A DNA stretch of 40,932 bases from Ruminococcus sp. (lineage in GTDB: Bacteria; Bacillota; Clostridia; Oscillospirales; Acutalibacteraceae): positions 1-40,932 of the forward strand of contig JALFTC010000048.1 of the NCBI GenBank assembly GCA_022779485.1. The letters are read 5' to 3'. Shown here one piece after another: positions 17,073 to 25,605 of the stretch. The position numbers and the translations under genes are program-made. The notes below the pieces were generated by a model. It was not told where the DNA came from. It ran no database searches and saw only the letters and a list, made by a program, of their open reading frames with translations. Numbering within the stretch: the first letter of the stretch is position 1; every line of letters starts with the position of its first letter.

Positions 17073-17557
17073 TGGAGCTATATCAAACATTTCACCCCAC
17101 AGTATTCTTAATATCCTTACTGTGGGGAGCGTTTATATACGAAATCTACGACATAAACCGATTTTTAAGGTATGTTTTCAAAAGCCATAAATATGTCATC
17201 ATTTTACTTGACATATTGTTTATGGTTCTCTGTTCTGTCATAGTATTCATATTTTCACTTGCCTACAATTTCGGCAAACCGAGGATTTATATGCTTGTTG
17301 GTATGGCAATAAGTGCATTAACCCTAAGATTTACCGTAGGCAAACTATCTCTTGTACTTTTTATTAAGATATTTTCAATATTTAGTGTAATTATTCAAAA
17401 AATTTATGTTTTTTTCAAAAAAGTTCTAACAAAACTATTGAAATCTTTTGCGTTTTTAGTGTATAATTTAGGTGTAATAATAAAAAGAATTATAAACAGA
17501 TTTGTATTTTTTAAAAAAGGTTGTAAGAATGAGAAAAAAGAACAATATAAGTGCTGA
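17072..17557 (+). CDS. yabQ: Spore cortex protein YabQ
   Basis: This 161-residue protein has an N-terminal membrane segment (FLISLLWGAFIYEIYDINR), further hydrophobic helices, and a Lys/Phe-rich tail. The FxxxxxxGxxxGxxYDxxR-like opening and position between yabP and divIC identify YabQ, needed for spore cortex formation in Bacillus. The similarity is mainly in topology and context, since the family is poorly conserved. The end overlaps the divIC start by 29 bases. Base composition is AT-rich toward the 3' end. Confidence 0.88.
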   Translation: MELYQTFHPTVFLISLLWGAFIYEIYDINRFLRYVFKSHKYVIILLDILFMVLCSVIVFIFSLAYNFGKPRIYMLVGMAISALTLRFTVGKLSLVLFIKIFSIFSVIIQKIYVFFKKVLTKLLKSFAFLVYNLGVIIKRIINRFVFFKKGCKNEKKEQYKC

Positions 17558-17894
17558 GAATGTGGTGATTTCTGACAGCGAAAATGTTGTTAAGGAAGTT
17601 ACACCTGTAAAGAAAAAGACAAAATATCGTTTTCTTTTAATTACTGCGGTTGTGATTTTTGCATTATATGCGGCTTATATGCTGATATCTCAATTTTATC
17701 AAATTGATAAAAAGCAGTCTGAACTTGATGCACTTAACAACAAAATTTCTGTACAAGAAATAAAAAACGATGAATTAACAGATATATATAACCTGTCCGA
17801 CAAGGACAACGAGGAATATATAGAAAAAAAGGCAAAGGAAGATGGTTATCTTCACGCCGGAGAAAGAGTATTTGTAAATATATCAGGCGACTGA
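17529..17894 (+). CDS. divIC: Septum formation initiator DivIC/FtsB-like
   Basis: This is a bitopic division protein. A basic cytoplasmic N-terminus (about residues 1-35) is followed by one membrane helix (FLLITAVVIFALYAAYMLI) and an extracytoplasmic coiled coil (QIDKKQSELDALNNKISVQE), ending in the EEYIEKKAKEDGYLHAGERVF motif typical of the DivIC/FtsB family. It forms the FtsL-DivIB-DivIC complex that regulates septal wall synthesis. I chose ATG 17529 over an upstream in-frame start at 17502, since the latter only adds hydrophobic residues read in the yabQ tail. Its place between yabQ and yabR matches Bacillus. Confidence 0.9.
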   Translation: MRKKNNISAENVVISDSENVVKEVTPVKKKTKYRFLLITAVVIFALYAAYMLISQFYQIDKKQSELDALNNKISVQEIKNDELTDIYNLSDKDNEEYIEKKAKEDGYLHAGERVFVNISGD

Positions 17895-17919
17895 TGGAAA
17901 TGGGAACAAGGGGTAGAAT

Positions 17920-18375
17920 ATGGCTTTGGAAGTAGGAAGCGTAGTAAAAGGTAATGTAACAGGAGTAATGAAGTTTGGTGCTTTTGTTGCTTTGCCTGAC
18001 GATAAATCAGGAATGGTGCATATTTCGGAAATTTCTCACGAATATGTAAACGACATTAACGATGCAATTAAGGTTGGGGATGAAGTAACAGTAAAGGTTA
18101 TCTCCATAGATAACGGAAAGATTTCTCTTTCAATCAAGGCGAATCTCGAAAAACCTGCACCAAAGCCAAAGCAAAAAAGACCTCGCAAACCATATGTACC
18201 TGCACCAAAGGTAACTTCTCCCGGAGATTTCCAGTGGGAGGACAGCAAAAACGACAGTAGCTCCTTTGAGGATATGATGAGCAGGTTTAAAAAGACTTCT
18301 GAGGACAAAATGTCCGATTTGAAGCGTGGGAACGAAAGTCGCGGTTATTCCCGCAGGGGTGGCCGTAATAAATAA
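17920..18375 (+). CDS. yabR: S1-domain RNA-binding protein YabR
   Basis: The 151-residue protein has one N-terminal S1 domain: VGSVVKGNVTGVMKFGAFVAL, then MVHISEIS and VKVISIDNGKISLSIK (residues about 4-70). A Pro/Lys-rich linker and an Arg/Gly-rich basic tail follow. It corresponds to YabR, the last gene of the yabMNOPQ-divIC-yabR cluster. S1 modules bind single-stranded RNA; the specific target is unknown. An AAGGGG ribosome site precedes the ATG. The acidic middle followed by a basic tail suggests a flexible, unstructured C-terminus. Confidence 0.9.
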   Translation: MALEVGSVVKGNVTGVMKFGAFVALPDDKSGMVHISEISHEYVNDINDAIKVGDEVTVKVISIDNGKISLSIKANLEKPAPKPKQKRPRKPYVPAPKVTSPGDFQWEDSKNDSSSFEDMMSRFKKTSEDKMSDLKRGNESRGYSRRGGRNK

Positions 18376-18392
18376 ATACTGGAGGAATTTTA

Positions 18393-18920
18393 ATGAAAAT
18401 AGCCTACACAGCCAGAAAAGTAAACCTAAAGGACAATTTTAAAGAACTTTGCGAAAAAAAGCTTTCCAAGTTTAATAAGATTTTTTCAGAGGATGCAACA
18501 GCCTCTGTTGTTGTTACACTTTACAAAAATCGTCAGACAGTTGAAGTTACAGTAAGCGACAACGGTATGATTTACAGAGCAGAGGACACACAGGACGAAA
18601 TGAACGATGCTCTTGACAAGGTTGTTGACATTCTTGGCAGACAATTACGCAAAAACAAAACCCGTCTATCCCGCCGTCTAAGGGACAACACAGCTGACTT
18701 TACAGCAATTCTCCCTGACGAGGATATTGAGGACGAGGAAGAGTTTGACATTCGCTACAAGACAATCCCTGTTAAGCCTATTTCAGTTGAAGAGGCAATT
18801 CTCCAAATGAATATGCTTAACCACGATTTCTTTGTATTCATCAATGCCGAAACAAACGAAACAAATGTTGTGTATAAGCGTAAGGGCAACACCTACGGAC
18901 TTCTTGAGCCTGAGGTATAA
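18393..18920 (+). CDS. hpf: Ribosome hibernation-promoting factor, long form
   Basis: HPF binds the decoding region of 70S ribosomes and, in the long form, dimerises them into inactive 100S particles. The 175-residue length marks the long form. The N-terminal beta-alpha-beta-beta-beta-alpha domain runs from MKIAYTARKVNLKDNFKE to about residue 100. The C-terminal dimerisation domain (about 125-175) shows KPISVEEAILQMNMLNHDFFVFINAETNETNVVYKRKGNTYGLLEP. GGAGG precedes ATG 18393. A strong terminator follows at 18951-18980. In Clostridia HPF usually rises in stationary phase; no specific control site is evident. Confidence 0.95.
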   Translation: MKIAYTARKVNLKDNFKELCEKKLSKFNKIFSEDATASVVVTLYKNRQTVEVTVSDNGMIYRAEDTQDEMNDALDKVVDILGRQLRKNKTRLSRRLRDNTADFTAILPDEDIEDEEEFDIRYKTIPVKPISVEEAILQMNMLNHDFFVFINAETNETNVVYKRKGNTYGLLEPEV

Positions 18921-18950
18921 ACAGGTTAAATATTCAAATAATTTAGAGAT

Positions 18951-18980
18951 ATAGAGGCTCAAAAAGCCTCTATATTTTTT
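18951..18980 (+). terminator. Intrinsic terminator after hpf
   Basis: ATAGAGGCT (18951-18959) pairs perfectly with AGCCTCTAT (18965-18973) around a CAAAA loop, followed by ATTTTTT. It ends the yabM-to-hpf block. Confidence 0.95.
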
Positions 18981-18990
18981 GGAGATTTTT

Positions 18991-20115
18991 ATGAAGAAAG
19001 AATTTACAATGGTTTCCACTTGTCTCCTTGGAGTAGAGGGACTTGTGGCGAATGAACTAAAATTTATGGGCGCAAATGATGTGTCAGCCGAAAACGGCAG
19101 AGTAGTATTTAAGGGCGACAGCAACATTCTTGCAAGGGCGAATATCTGCTCACGATATGCCGAGAGAATATTAATTCTCCTTGACACCTTCAACGCAAAA
19201 AGCTTTCAGCAACTTTTTGACGGTGTTTCAAGGATTAATTGGTCAGATTACCTTGACGAAAAAGATAAATTTCCCGTAAAAGGCACCTGTCTTTCCAGTC
19301 AGCTTATGTCTGTACCCGATTGTCAAAAAATCATCAAAAAATCAGTGGCAAAATCCCTGTCCAATGCCTACGGAAACGATTGGCTCCCTGAGGACGGAGA
19401 ACTCCATCAAATTCAGTTTTTGATATTAAAGGATAAGGTGTCCATAATGATAGACACAACAGGTGTGGGGCTGTACAAAAGAGGTTACAGAGAAAATTCC
19501 AACGATGCCCCAATCAAAGAAACCTTGGCGGCAGTACTTTCCGATCTTTCGAGGGTCAGAAAAAACCACACAGTAATCGACCCAATGTGCGGCAGCGGTA
19601 CAATCCTAATTGAAAGTGCATTAAAGGCTTTAAATATTGCACCGGGACTTAACAGAGGTTTTGTATCCGAAAACTGGAGCCAAATTCCAAATGAAGTTTG
19701 GGAAGAGGAAAGACAGAGAGCCAAATCTCAAATCAACAAGGATTGCGACTTTAAAGCCTTTGGTTACGACATTGACAGAGATGCCCTGAACATAGCAAGA
19801 GAAAATGCCTACAAAGCAGGGGTAGGTGACAGAATCACTTTTGAGCAAAGGAATATTAAGGATTTTTCAGGCGATTTCCCCCGTGGTACAGTAATTACAA
19901 ATCCGCCTTACGGCGAAAGATTACTTGACATTGACAAGGCTCGTGAGCTTTATAAAATTATGGGGCAAAAATTCGCCAAAAAAGACGGTTGGAGTTATAC
20001 TATAATATCTCCTGACGATGAATTTGAAAAAATCTTTGGCAGAAAAGCGGATAAACGGAGAAAACTTTACAACGGTATGCTAAAATGCCAGGCATTTATG
20101 TACTTCAAAAAGTAA
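18991..20115 (+). CDS. THUMP-domain class I RNA methyltransferase (RlmL/YpsC-like)
   Basis: The 374-residue protein starts MKKEFTMVSTCLLGVEGLVANELK, the THUMP-type N-terminus. After about residue 185 comes a UPF0020 Rossmann methyltransferase with PMCGSGTILIESALKA (SAM site) and the catalytic TNPPYGERL motif, which in this family marks N2-guanine methylation. It resembles Bacillus YpsC and the N-terminal half of E. coli RlmL (23S G2445). ATG 18991 is preferred because GGAG at 18981-18984 sits at the right distance. It lies between the hpf terminator and the groE promoter, so it probably has its own short transcript. The exact RNA target is not determined. Confidence 0.88.
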   Translation: MKKEFTMVSTCLLGVEGLVANELKFMGANDVSAENGRVVFKGDSNILARANICSRYAERILILLDTFNAKSFQQLFDGVSRINWSDYLDEKDKFPVKGTCLSSQLMSVPDCQKIIKKSVAKSLSNAYGNDWLPEDGELHQIQFLILKDKVSIMIDTTGVGLYKRGYRENSNDAPIKETLAAVLSDLSRVRKNHTVIDPMCGSGTILIESALKALNIAPGLNRGFVSENWSQIPNEVWEEERQRAKSQINKDCDFKAFGYDIDRDALNIARENAYKAGVGDRITFEQRNIKDFSGDFPRGTVITNPPYGERLLDIDKARELYKIMGQKFAKKDGWSYTIISPDDEFEKIFGRKADKRRKLYNGMLKCQAFMYFKK

Positions 20116-20182
20116 AATGTATATTATTTTTCAGCTTTTCAAGATAACGTAATAATAATTTGAAAATTTTTCAAAATTATAC

Positions 20183-20211
20183 TTGACGAGCATATAAGTT
20201 AGTGCTACAAT
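20183..20211 (+). promoter_or_regulatory. groESL promoter (sigma-A type, extended -10)
   Basis: TTGACG (20183-20188) and TACAAT (20206-20211) are spaced 17 bases apart, with TGC before the -10. It directly precedes the CIRCE element. The -10 lies next to an extra half-site (AGTGCTA, 20201-20207), so repressor binding should block polymerase. Confidence 0.88.
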
Positions 20212-20215
20212 AACA

Positions 20216-20242
20216 TTAGCACTCGAAGAAAGAGAGTGCTAA
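20216..20242 (+). promoter_or_regulatory. CIRCE operator (HrcA binding site)
   Basis: TTAGCACTC, nine spacer bases, then GAGTGCTAA: an exact match to the CIRCE consensus bound by the heat-shock repressor HrcA. It lies between the groE promoter and groES. The hrcA gene is not in the window. A third half-site upstream forms a second inverted repeat with the left arm. Confidence 0.97.
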
Positions 20243-20276
20243 TTACTACAATCACACTCGAAGGAGGAAAAATATT

Positions 20277-20561
20277 ATGACTATTAAACCATTAGCTGAC
20301 AAGGTAGTTGTCAAAATTGAAGAGGCAGAGCAAACAACTGCTTCCGGCATTGTACTTTCAGCATCTGCACAGGAAAAGCCATCCTTTGCAACAGTAGTTG
20401 CAGTAGGTCCCGGCGGTGTAGTAGACGGTGAAAAGGTAGAAATGACTGTAAAAGAGGGCGACAAGGTTGTTACCTCCAAGTACAGCGGTACAGAAATCAA
20501 GCTTGACGGGGAAGAGTACACAATCGTTTCTCAGTCAGATATTCTCGCAATAGTTGAATAA
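20277..20561 (+). CDS. groES: Co-chaperonin GroES
   Basis: GroES is the 94-residue heptameric lid of the GroEL folding chamber. It begins MTIKPLADKVVVKIEEAEQT and has the mobile-loop region (TTASGIVLSA) and the EYTIVSQSDILAIVE end typical of the family. AAGGAGG precedes the ATG. It is controlled by the CIRCE element just upstream and is followed 18 bases later by groEL in the normal order. Confidence 0.98.
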   Translation: MTIKPLADKVVVKIEEAEQTTASGIVLSASAQEKPSFATVVAVGPGGVVDGEKVEMTVKEGDKVVTSKYSGTEIKLDGEEYTIVSQSDILAIVE

Positions 20562-20573
20562 GAAAAGAGGTAA

Positions 20574-22205
<1,632 letters not shown>

Positions 22206-22224
22206 TTTACCAAATATAAAATCA

Positions 22225-22256
22225 AATCCGTCGGATAATCTCCGGCGGATTTTTTT
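22225..22256 (+). terminator. Intrinsic terminator after groEL
   Basis: AATCCGTCGGA (22225-22235) pairs with TCCGGCGGATT (22241-22251) with one G-U pair, followed by a run of T residues. It ends the groESL transcript. Confidence 0.93.
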
Positions 22257-22258
22257 AA

Positions 22259-22393
22259 GTGAAATGTGATATTTTAATAGCAGATTCCGTTGATGATGAT
22301 TTATTCCTTAATGTGACAGAAGGTACACTTGTTTATGATAAAAAAACAGATACATATCGTAAAGAAGATGCATCCCTTGTAAGAATAAACTAA
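22259..22393 (+). pseudogene. Orphan 44-codon coding fragment after groEL
   Basis: An open frame from GTG 22259 to TAA 22393 encodes 44 residues with protein-like composition (DSVDDDLFLNVTEGTLVYDK, then KTDTYRKEDASLV). A stop lies directly before it, and there is no ribosome site: the preceding bases are the groEL terminator T-run. It reads like the C-terminal piece of a larger protein rather than a working small gene, but a genuine microprotein cannot be excluded. I do not recognise the family. It and the palindrome that follows fill the 415-base gap between groEL and the lacI-type gene. Confidence 0.3.
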
Positions 22394-22404
22394 GGAAATA
22401 GCAC

Positions 22405-22453
22405 AAAGGCTCCATCGGATGAGGGAGCTGTCGGCAAAGCCGACTGAGGGAGC
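22405..22453. repeat. REP-like palindromic repeat
   Basis: A perfect hairpin GTCGGC-AAA-GCCGAC (22430-22444) is flanked by direct repeats GAGGGAG (22421-22427 and 22446-22452), with a second small hairpin GGCTCC/GGAGC on the left. From memory, near-identical GAGGGAGCTGTCGGC-type palindromes are abundant between genes of gut Ruminococcaceae and relatives. Only one copy is present here, so the repeat status rests on recall. The bases from about 22455 to 22560 hold nothing I can identify. Confidence 0.6.
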
Positions 22454-22562
22454 GAAAAAGTAGTCAATATATCTTGGTATGTCTTTAGATTTTATAGTAT
22501 GAGTCTGAACGATAAACCACAGTCATTCCGAGGAACCAATTAAAAATCCAATAAATTCTCAA

Positions 22563-22594
22563 AAGCCCTGCTGACCGGTTCAGCAGGGCTGTAA
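22563..22594 (-). terminator. Intrinsic terminator of the lacI-family gene
   Basis: AGCCCTGCTGA (22564-22574) and TCAGCAGGGCT (22580-22590) form a perfect 11-base stem with a five-base loop. On the minus strand it follows the regulator stop by about 27 bases and runs into TTTTGAG. T residues on the other side could let it act in both directions. Confidence 0.85.
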
Positions 22595-22620
22595 TTTTAG
22601 CATTTTTTTGAAATTCACTC

Positions 22621-23694
22621 TTATATTTTACTGTAACAGCTTGACCTTACAATCAATTTGCAAGGCAACTCAACACGCACATTGTTCTTGTGCTTACCCT
22701 TAATTTGGTCAAGCAAAAGTGTCAGTGCAAGGTGTCCTGTCTCCTTTTTAGGAATATCAATAGTTGTCAGCATAGGGTCAGTCTGCTCTGATTCCTTGAT
22801 GTTATCAATAGAAACAACGGAGGGATAGTATTTTTTTCTACTGCTCTTTATTGCCTCTAAAACTCCCACAGCGGTAATGTCATTTGCACAGAAAATAGCA
22901 CTTGGAAGCACATCTTTTTCCAAAATACTCTTCATAATTTTATACCCGTCCTTTTTAGTCTGGTTTGAGGGGTATATATTTGAGTGATTTAAGGGAATTT
23001 TGTGGTTAAACAGGGCTTGATAATACCCAATGTACCTTGTTTCGTAGGTACAGTCACCAATGTATGCAATATTTCTGTGCCCCAGGGAAATAAGATATTC
23101 AACAGCCATTTCAGCGGCAGACATACCGTTACAAATCACCTCGTCATACTCAAAGTTTGTTGGGTTTCTGTCAATGCCCACAATGTATGAGTATCGCTTT
23201 TTAAGTGTTTGTATGAGTTCTGTGGGGCATTTTCCCAGGATAATCAATCCGCTATCCTTTTTGTGCTCAATAGTAGACAGAGGTTGCTTTTGCTTGATGG
23301 ACACAACCTCATCAAAGGATTTAAATGGAACCTTTGAAACGCTTTTTTCTGTTAAAGAAATAATATCGAGATAATTTAGAATTTCTCCCAAAATGCACCC
23401 CTGCTCCAAAATCTCATCCTTTAAGTAAAGATAAACCTCCTTGAAAAACGGATCTTCATCAAGAGAACTAAACCTTGTTAGGAATATATCTATTGTATAG
23501 TGTTTTTCCACATTGGTAGCACCGCACTTTAGATTTTTGGCATTTATGTTTGGGGTGTATTTTTGCTTTTTCGCAATTTCCCATATTTTTTCCTCAAGTC
23601 CCGAATTGTTACAAGAGTGATGAGGATTGTTAAGCACCCTTGAAACAGTAGAAACAGATGTTCCTGCTTCTTTAGCAATATCCTTTAACGACAT
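22621..23694 (-). CDS. LacI-family transcriptional regulator
   Basis: The 357-residue protein has the LacI helix-turn-helix at its N-terminus (MSLKDIAKEAGTSVSTVSRVLNNP), a hinge helix region, and a periplasmic-binding-like sensor domain. The sensor shows the family pattern GIDRNP...EMAVEYLISLGHRNIAYIGD...AIFCANDITAVGVLEAI...VSIDN. AAGGAG precedes the start. It is divergent from an SsuABC-type importer, with LacI/cre-like palindromes at both promoters, so it probably represses itself and the importer. The ligand is usually a sugar or nucleoside in this family; here it is unknown. An insertion of about 60 residues (about 95-150) between hinge and sensor core is longer than usual. Confidence 0.92.
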   Translation of the reverse strand: MSLKDIAKEAGTSVSTVSRVLNNPHHSCNNSGLEEKIWEIAKKQKYTPNINAKNLKCGATNVEKHYTIDIFLTRFSSLDEDPFFKEVYLYLKDEILEQGCILGEILNYLDIISLTEKSVSKVPFKSFDEVVSIKQKQPLSTIEHKKDSGLIILGKCPTELIQTLKKRYSYIVGIDRNPTNFEYDEVICNGMSAAEMAVEYLISLGHRNIAYIGDCTYETRYIGYYQALFNHKIPLNHSNIYPSNQTKKDGYKIMKSILEKDVLPSAIFCANDITAVGVLEAIKSSRKKYYPSVVSIDNIKESEQTDPMLTTIDIPKKETGHLALTLLLDQIKGKHKNNVRVELPCKLIVRSSCYSKI

Positions 23695-23705
23695 ATAATA
23701 CTCCT

Positions 23706-23726
23706 TGAAAACGATTGCAAATTATA
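23706..23726 (-). promoter_or_regulatory. LacI-type operator and -10 of the regulator gene
   Basis: TGAAAACGATTGCA (23706-23719) is an imperfect CG-centred palindrome matching the LacI/CcpA cre pattern TGNAANCGNNNNCA. On the minus strand a TATAAT -10 (23721-23726) is directly upstream of it and the ribosome site directly downstream, so a bound repressor would cover the transcription start. The -35 is weak. Confidence 0.65.
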
Positions 23727-23782
23727 TTTAAAATAGTAATTCACTGTAAGAAAATTATATCATAAATATAGAAAAATACAAG

Positions 23783-23821
23783 TGAAATCGTTTGCATAAT
23801 TACCTGTTTATTATTTATATT
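23783..23821 (+). promoter_or_regulatory. LacI-type operator overlapping the importer promoter
   Basis: TGAAATCGTTTGCA (23783-23796) has the same CG-centred pattern as the site at 23706. TTGCAT (23792-23797) can serve as a -35 with TATATT (23816-23821) as -10 at 18-base spacing, putting the operator over the -35. The operator match is clear; the promoter assignment is weaker. The palindrome could also be a CcpA site. Confidence 0.6.
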
Positions 23822-23866
23822 TGATAATTTATAATTTAAACAGTAAAGAAAAGAAGGTGTATTTTT

Positions 23867-24853
23867 ATGTTAAAGAAAATTAAATTCAAAAGTATAAAAT
23901 ACCTGATACTTGTTCTGCTGTTATCATTATCATCAGTAGCCTTTGTTGGTTGCGGTGAGGATGAAAATACAGTAAATATAGGTTACTTTAACAATGTAAC
24001 CCACGCACAGGCACTTTTAATGAAGTCAGACGGCTCTTTAGAAAAATCTCTGGGTAACGATATAGAAGTAAAGTGGACTGCCTTCAATGCCGGCCCTGCC
24101 GAGGTCGAAGCTCTGTTTGCAGGAGATATTGACATCGGTTACATAGGACCTGTTCCGGCTGTAACTGCAAATGTAAAGTCAAGTGGCGATATTTCGATTA
24201 TCTCAAGTGCCACAAAGGGCGGTGCTATCCTCGTAAAGAAAAAAGGTAGTGATATAAAGTCAGCAAAGGACCTTGCAAACAAGACCGTTTCAGTACCGCA
24301 AATCGGCAACACACAGCACTTGTGCCTGCTTAATCTGTTGAGCGAAAATGGCTTAAAGCCTATTACAGAGGGTGGCAATGTAAATGTAACAGCAGTTCAG
24401 AACTCCGATGTAGAAAACCTTATGGAGCGTGGCGACATAGACGCTGCAATCGTTCCCGAGCCATGGGGTGCAACTCTTCTTGGAAAGGGTGCAGAGCTTG
24501 TTTTGGATTATGATGAGATATACTATTCAGGAGATTACGATGTTGCCGTAGTTGTGGTGAGAAACGAGTTCAAAAAGGAACATCCCGATATTGTAGAAAA
24601 GTTCCTTGAGCAACATAATATTGCAACTGAAACAATTACAACTGACAAGGACGAATGCCTGAAAAAAATTAACACCGAGCTAAAGAAATCCACAGGTAAG
24701 TCCTTAGGTGAGGATATTATCAGCAAGGCATTCACAAGAATCGGTGTAAGCACCGAACTGAATAAGGACTCTATTATGGATTTTGCAAAGATAAGCAAAG
24801 AGCAGGATTTCATCAAGGAAATTCCTTCACAGGACAGCCTGTTTACAAAATAA
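23867..24853 (+). CDS. SsuA/TauA-type ABC transporter substrate-binding lipoprotein
   Basis: The 328-residue protein has a lipoprotein signal (LVLLLSLSSVAFVGC, lipid-modified Cys29). The NMT1/SsuA-like fold follows, with IGYFNNVTHAQALL, a GPAEVEALFAGDIDIGYIGP segment, and DIDAAIVPEPWGATLL. The family binds small anionic or heterocyclic molecules such as alkanesulfonates, taurine, nitrate or thiamine precursors. Nothing nearby (no monooxygenase, sulfatase or thi gene) narrows the ligand. It is the first gene of a three-gene importer. Control by a neighbouring LacI protein is unusual for a sulfonate importer, so the family label should not be read as a substrate call. Confidence 0.88.
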   Translation: MLKKIKFKSIKYLILVLLLSLSSVAFVGCGEDENTVNIGYFNNVTHAQALLMKSDGSLEKSLGNDIEVKWTAFNAGPAEVEALFAGDIDIGYIGPVPAVTANVKSSGDISIISSATKGGAILVKKKGSDIKSAKDLANKTVSVPQIGNTQHLCLLNLLSENGLKPITEGGNVNVTAVQNSDVENLMERGDIDAAIVPEPWGATLLGKGAELVLDYDEIYYSGDYDVAVVVVRNEFKKEHPDIVEKFLEQHNIATETITTDKDECLKKINTELKKSTGKSLGEDIISKAFTRIGVSTELNKDSIMDFAKISKEQDFIKEIPSQDSLFTK

Positions 24854-24866
24854 TTCGGAGGTTTTT

Positions 24867-25601
24867 ATGGGTTTAACTTTTAAGGGAGTCAGCAAAAGGT
24901 TTGATACTTCAGAGAACGCTATACTTAAAAATATTGACCTTACAATAGAGCCGGGCGAATTTGTCTGCATAGTAGGTGAGTCAGGATGCGGTAAAAGCAC
25001 CCTGCTAAACCTTGCGGCAGGACTTGAAATGCCAACTGAAGGTCACATTTATCTTGACGGGAAAGAGGTTAAGTCACCGTCAGCAGAAAGGACTGTTATG
25101 TTTCAGGAGCATGGACTTTACCCTTGGTTGTCTGTCATTGACAATGTAAAATTCGGAATGAAGCTCGAGGGCATACCTAAAAAGGAACAAGAGGAAAGGG
25201 CACTTCACTACCTTGATATGGTGCATCTTACTGAGTACAAGGATTACTGTATTCATCAGCTTTCAGGCGGAATGCGTCAGCGTACAGCACTGGCAAGAGC
25301 GCTCACAATAAACTCCAAAATTTTGCTGATGGACGAGCCGTTTTCGGCACTTGATAAGCAGACCTCAAACCGATTAAGAGAAGAACTGCAAAAGATATGG
25401 ATGGAAACAAAAAAGACTGTGCTGTTCATAACCCACAGCGTTGAAGAGGCTATATATCTTGCCGACAGAGTGGTGGTGTTGTCCCCAAGGAAAAACGGTG
25501 TTTCTGATATTATTGATGTAAATCTGCCACGACCAAGGGAGATTTACTCAAATGAATTTGTTGAACTTAGAAAGCGAATACTTGGTGAAGTAAGGAGTTA
25601 A
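24867..25601 (+). CDS. SsuB/TauB-type ABC transporter ATP-binding protein
   Basis: The 244-residue ATPase has Walker A GESGCGKST (about residues 38-46), the Q-loop in MFQEHGLYPWLSV, signature LSGGMRQRTALARAL, Walker B ILLMDEPFSALD, and the switch His in FITHSVEEA. These match the nitrate/sulfonate/taurine importer ATPase group. GGAGG lies just upstream of ATG 24867, 13 bases after the binding-protein stop. It powers uptake through the permease encoded four bases downstream. Confidence 0.95.
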   Translation: MGLTFKGVSKRFDTSENAILKNIDLTIEPGEFVCIVGESGCGKSTLLNLAAGLEMPTEGHIYLDGKEVKSPSAERTVMFQEHGLYPWLSVIDNVKFGMKLEGIPKKEQEERALHYLDMVHLTEYKDYCIHQLSGGMRQRTALARALTINSKILLMDEPFSALDKQTSNRLREELQKIWMETKKTVLFITHSVEEAIYLADRVVVLSPRKNGVSDIIDVNLPRPREIYSNEFVELRKRILGEVRS

Positions 25602-25605
25602 GGTT

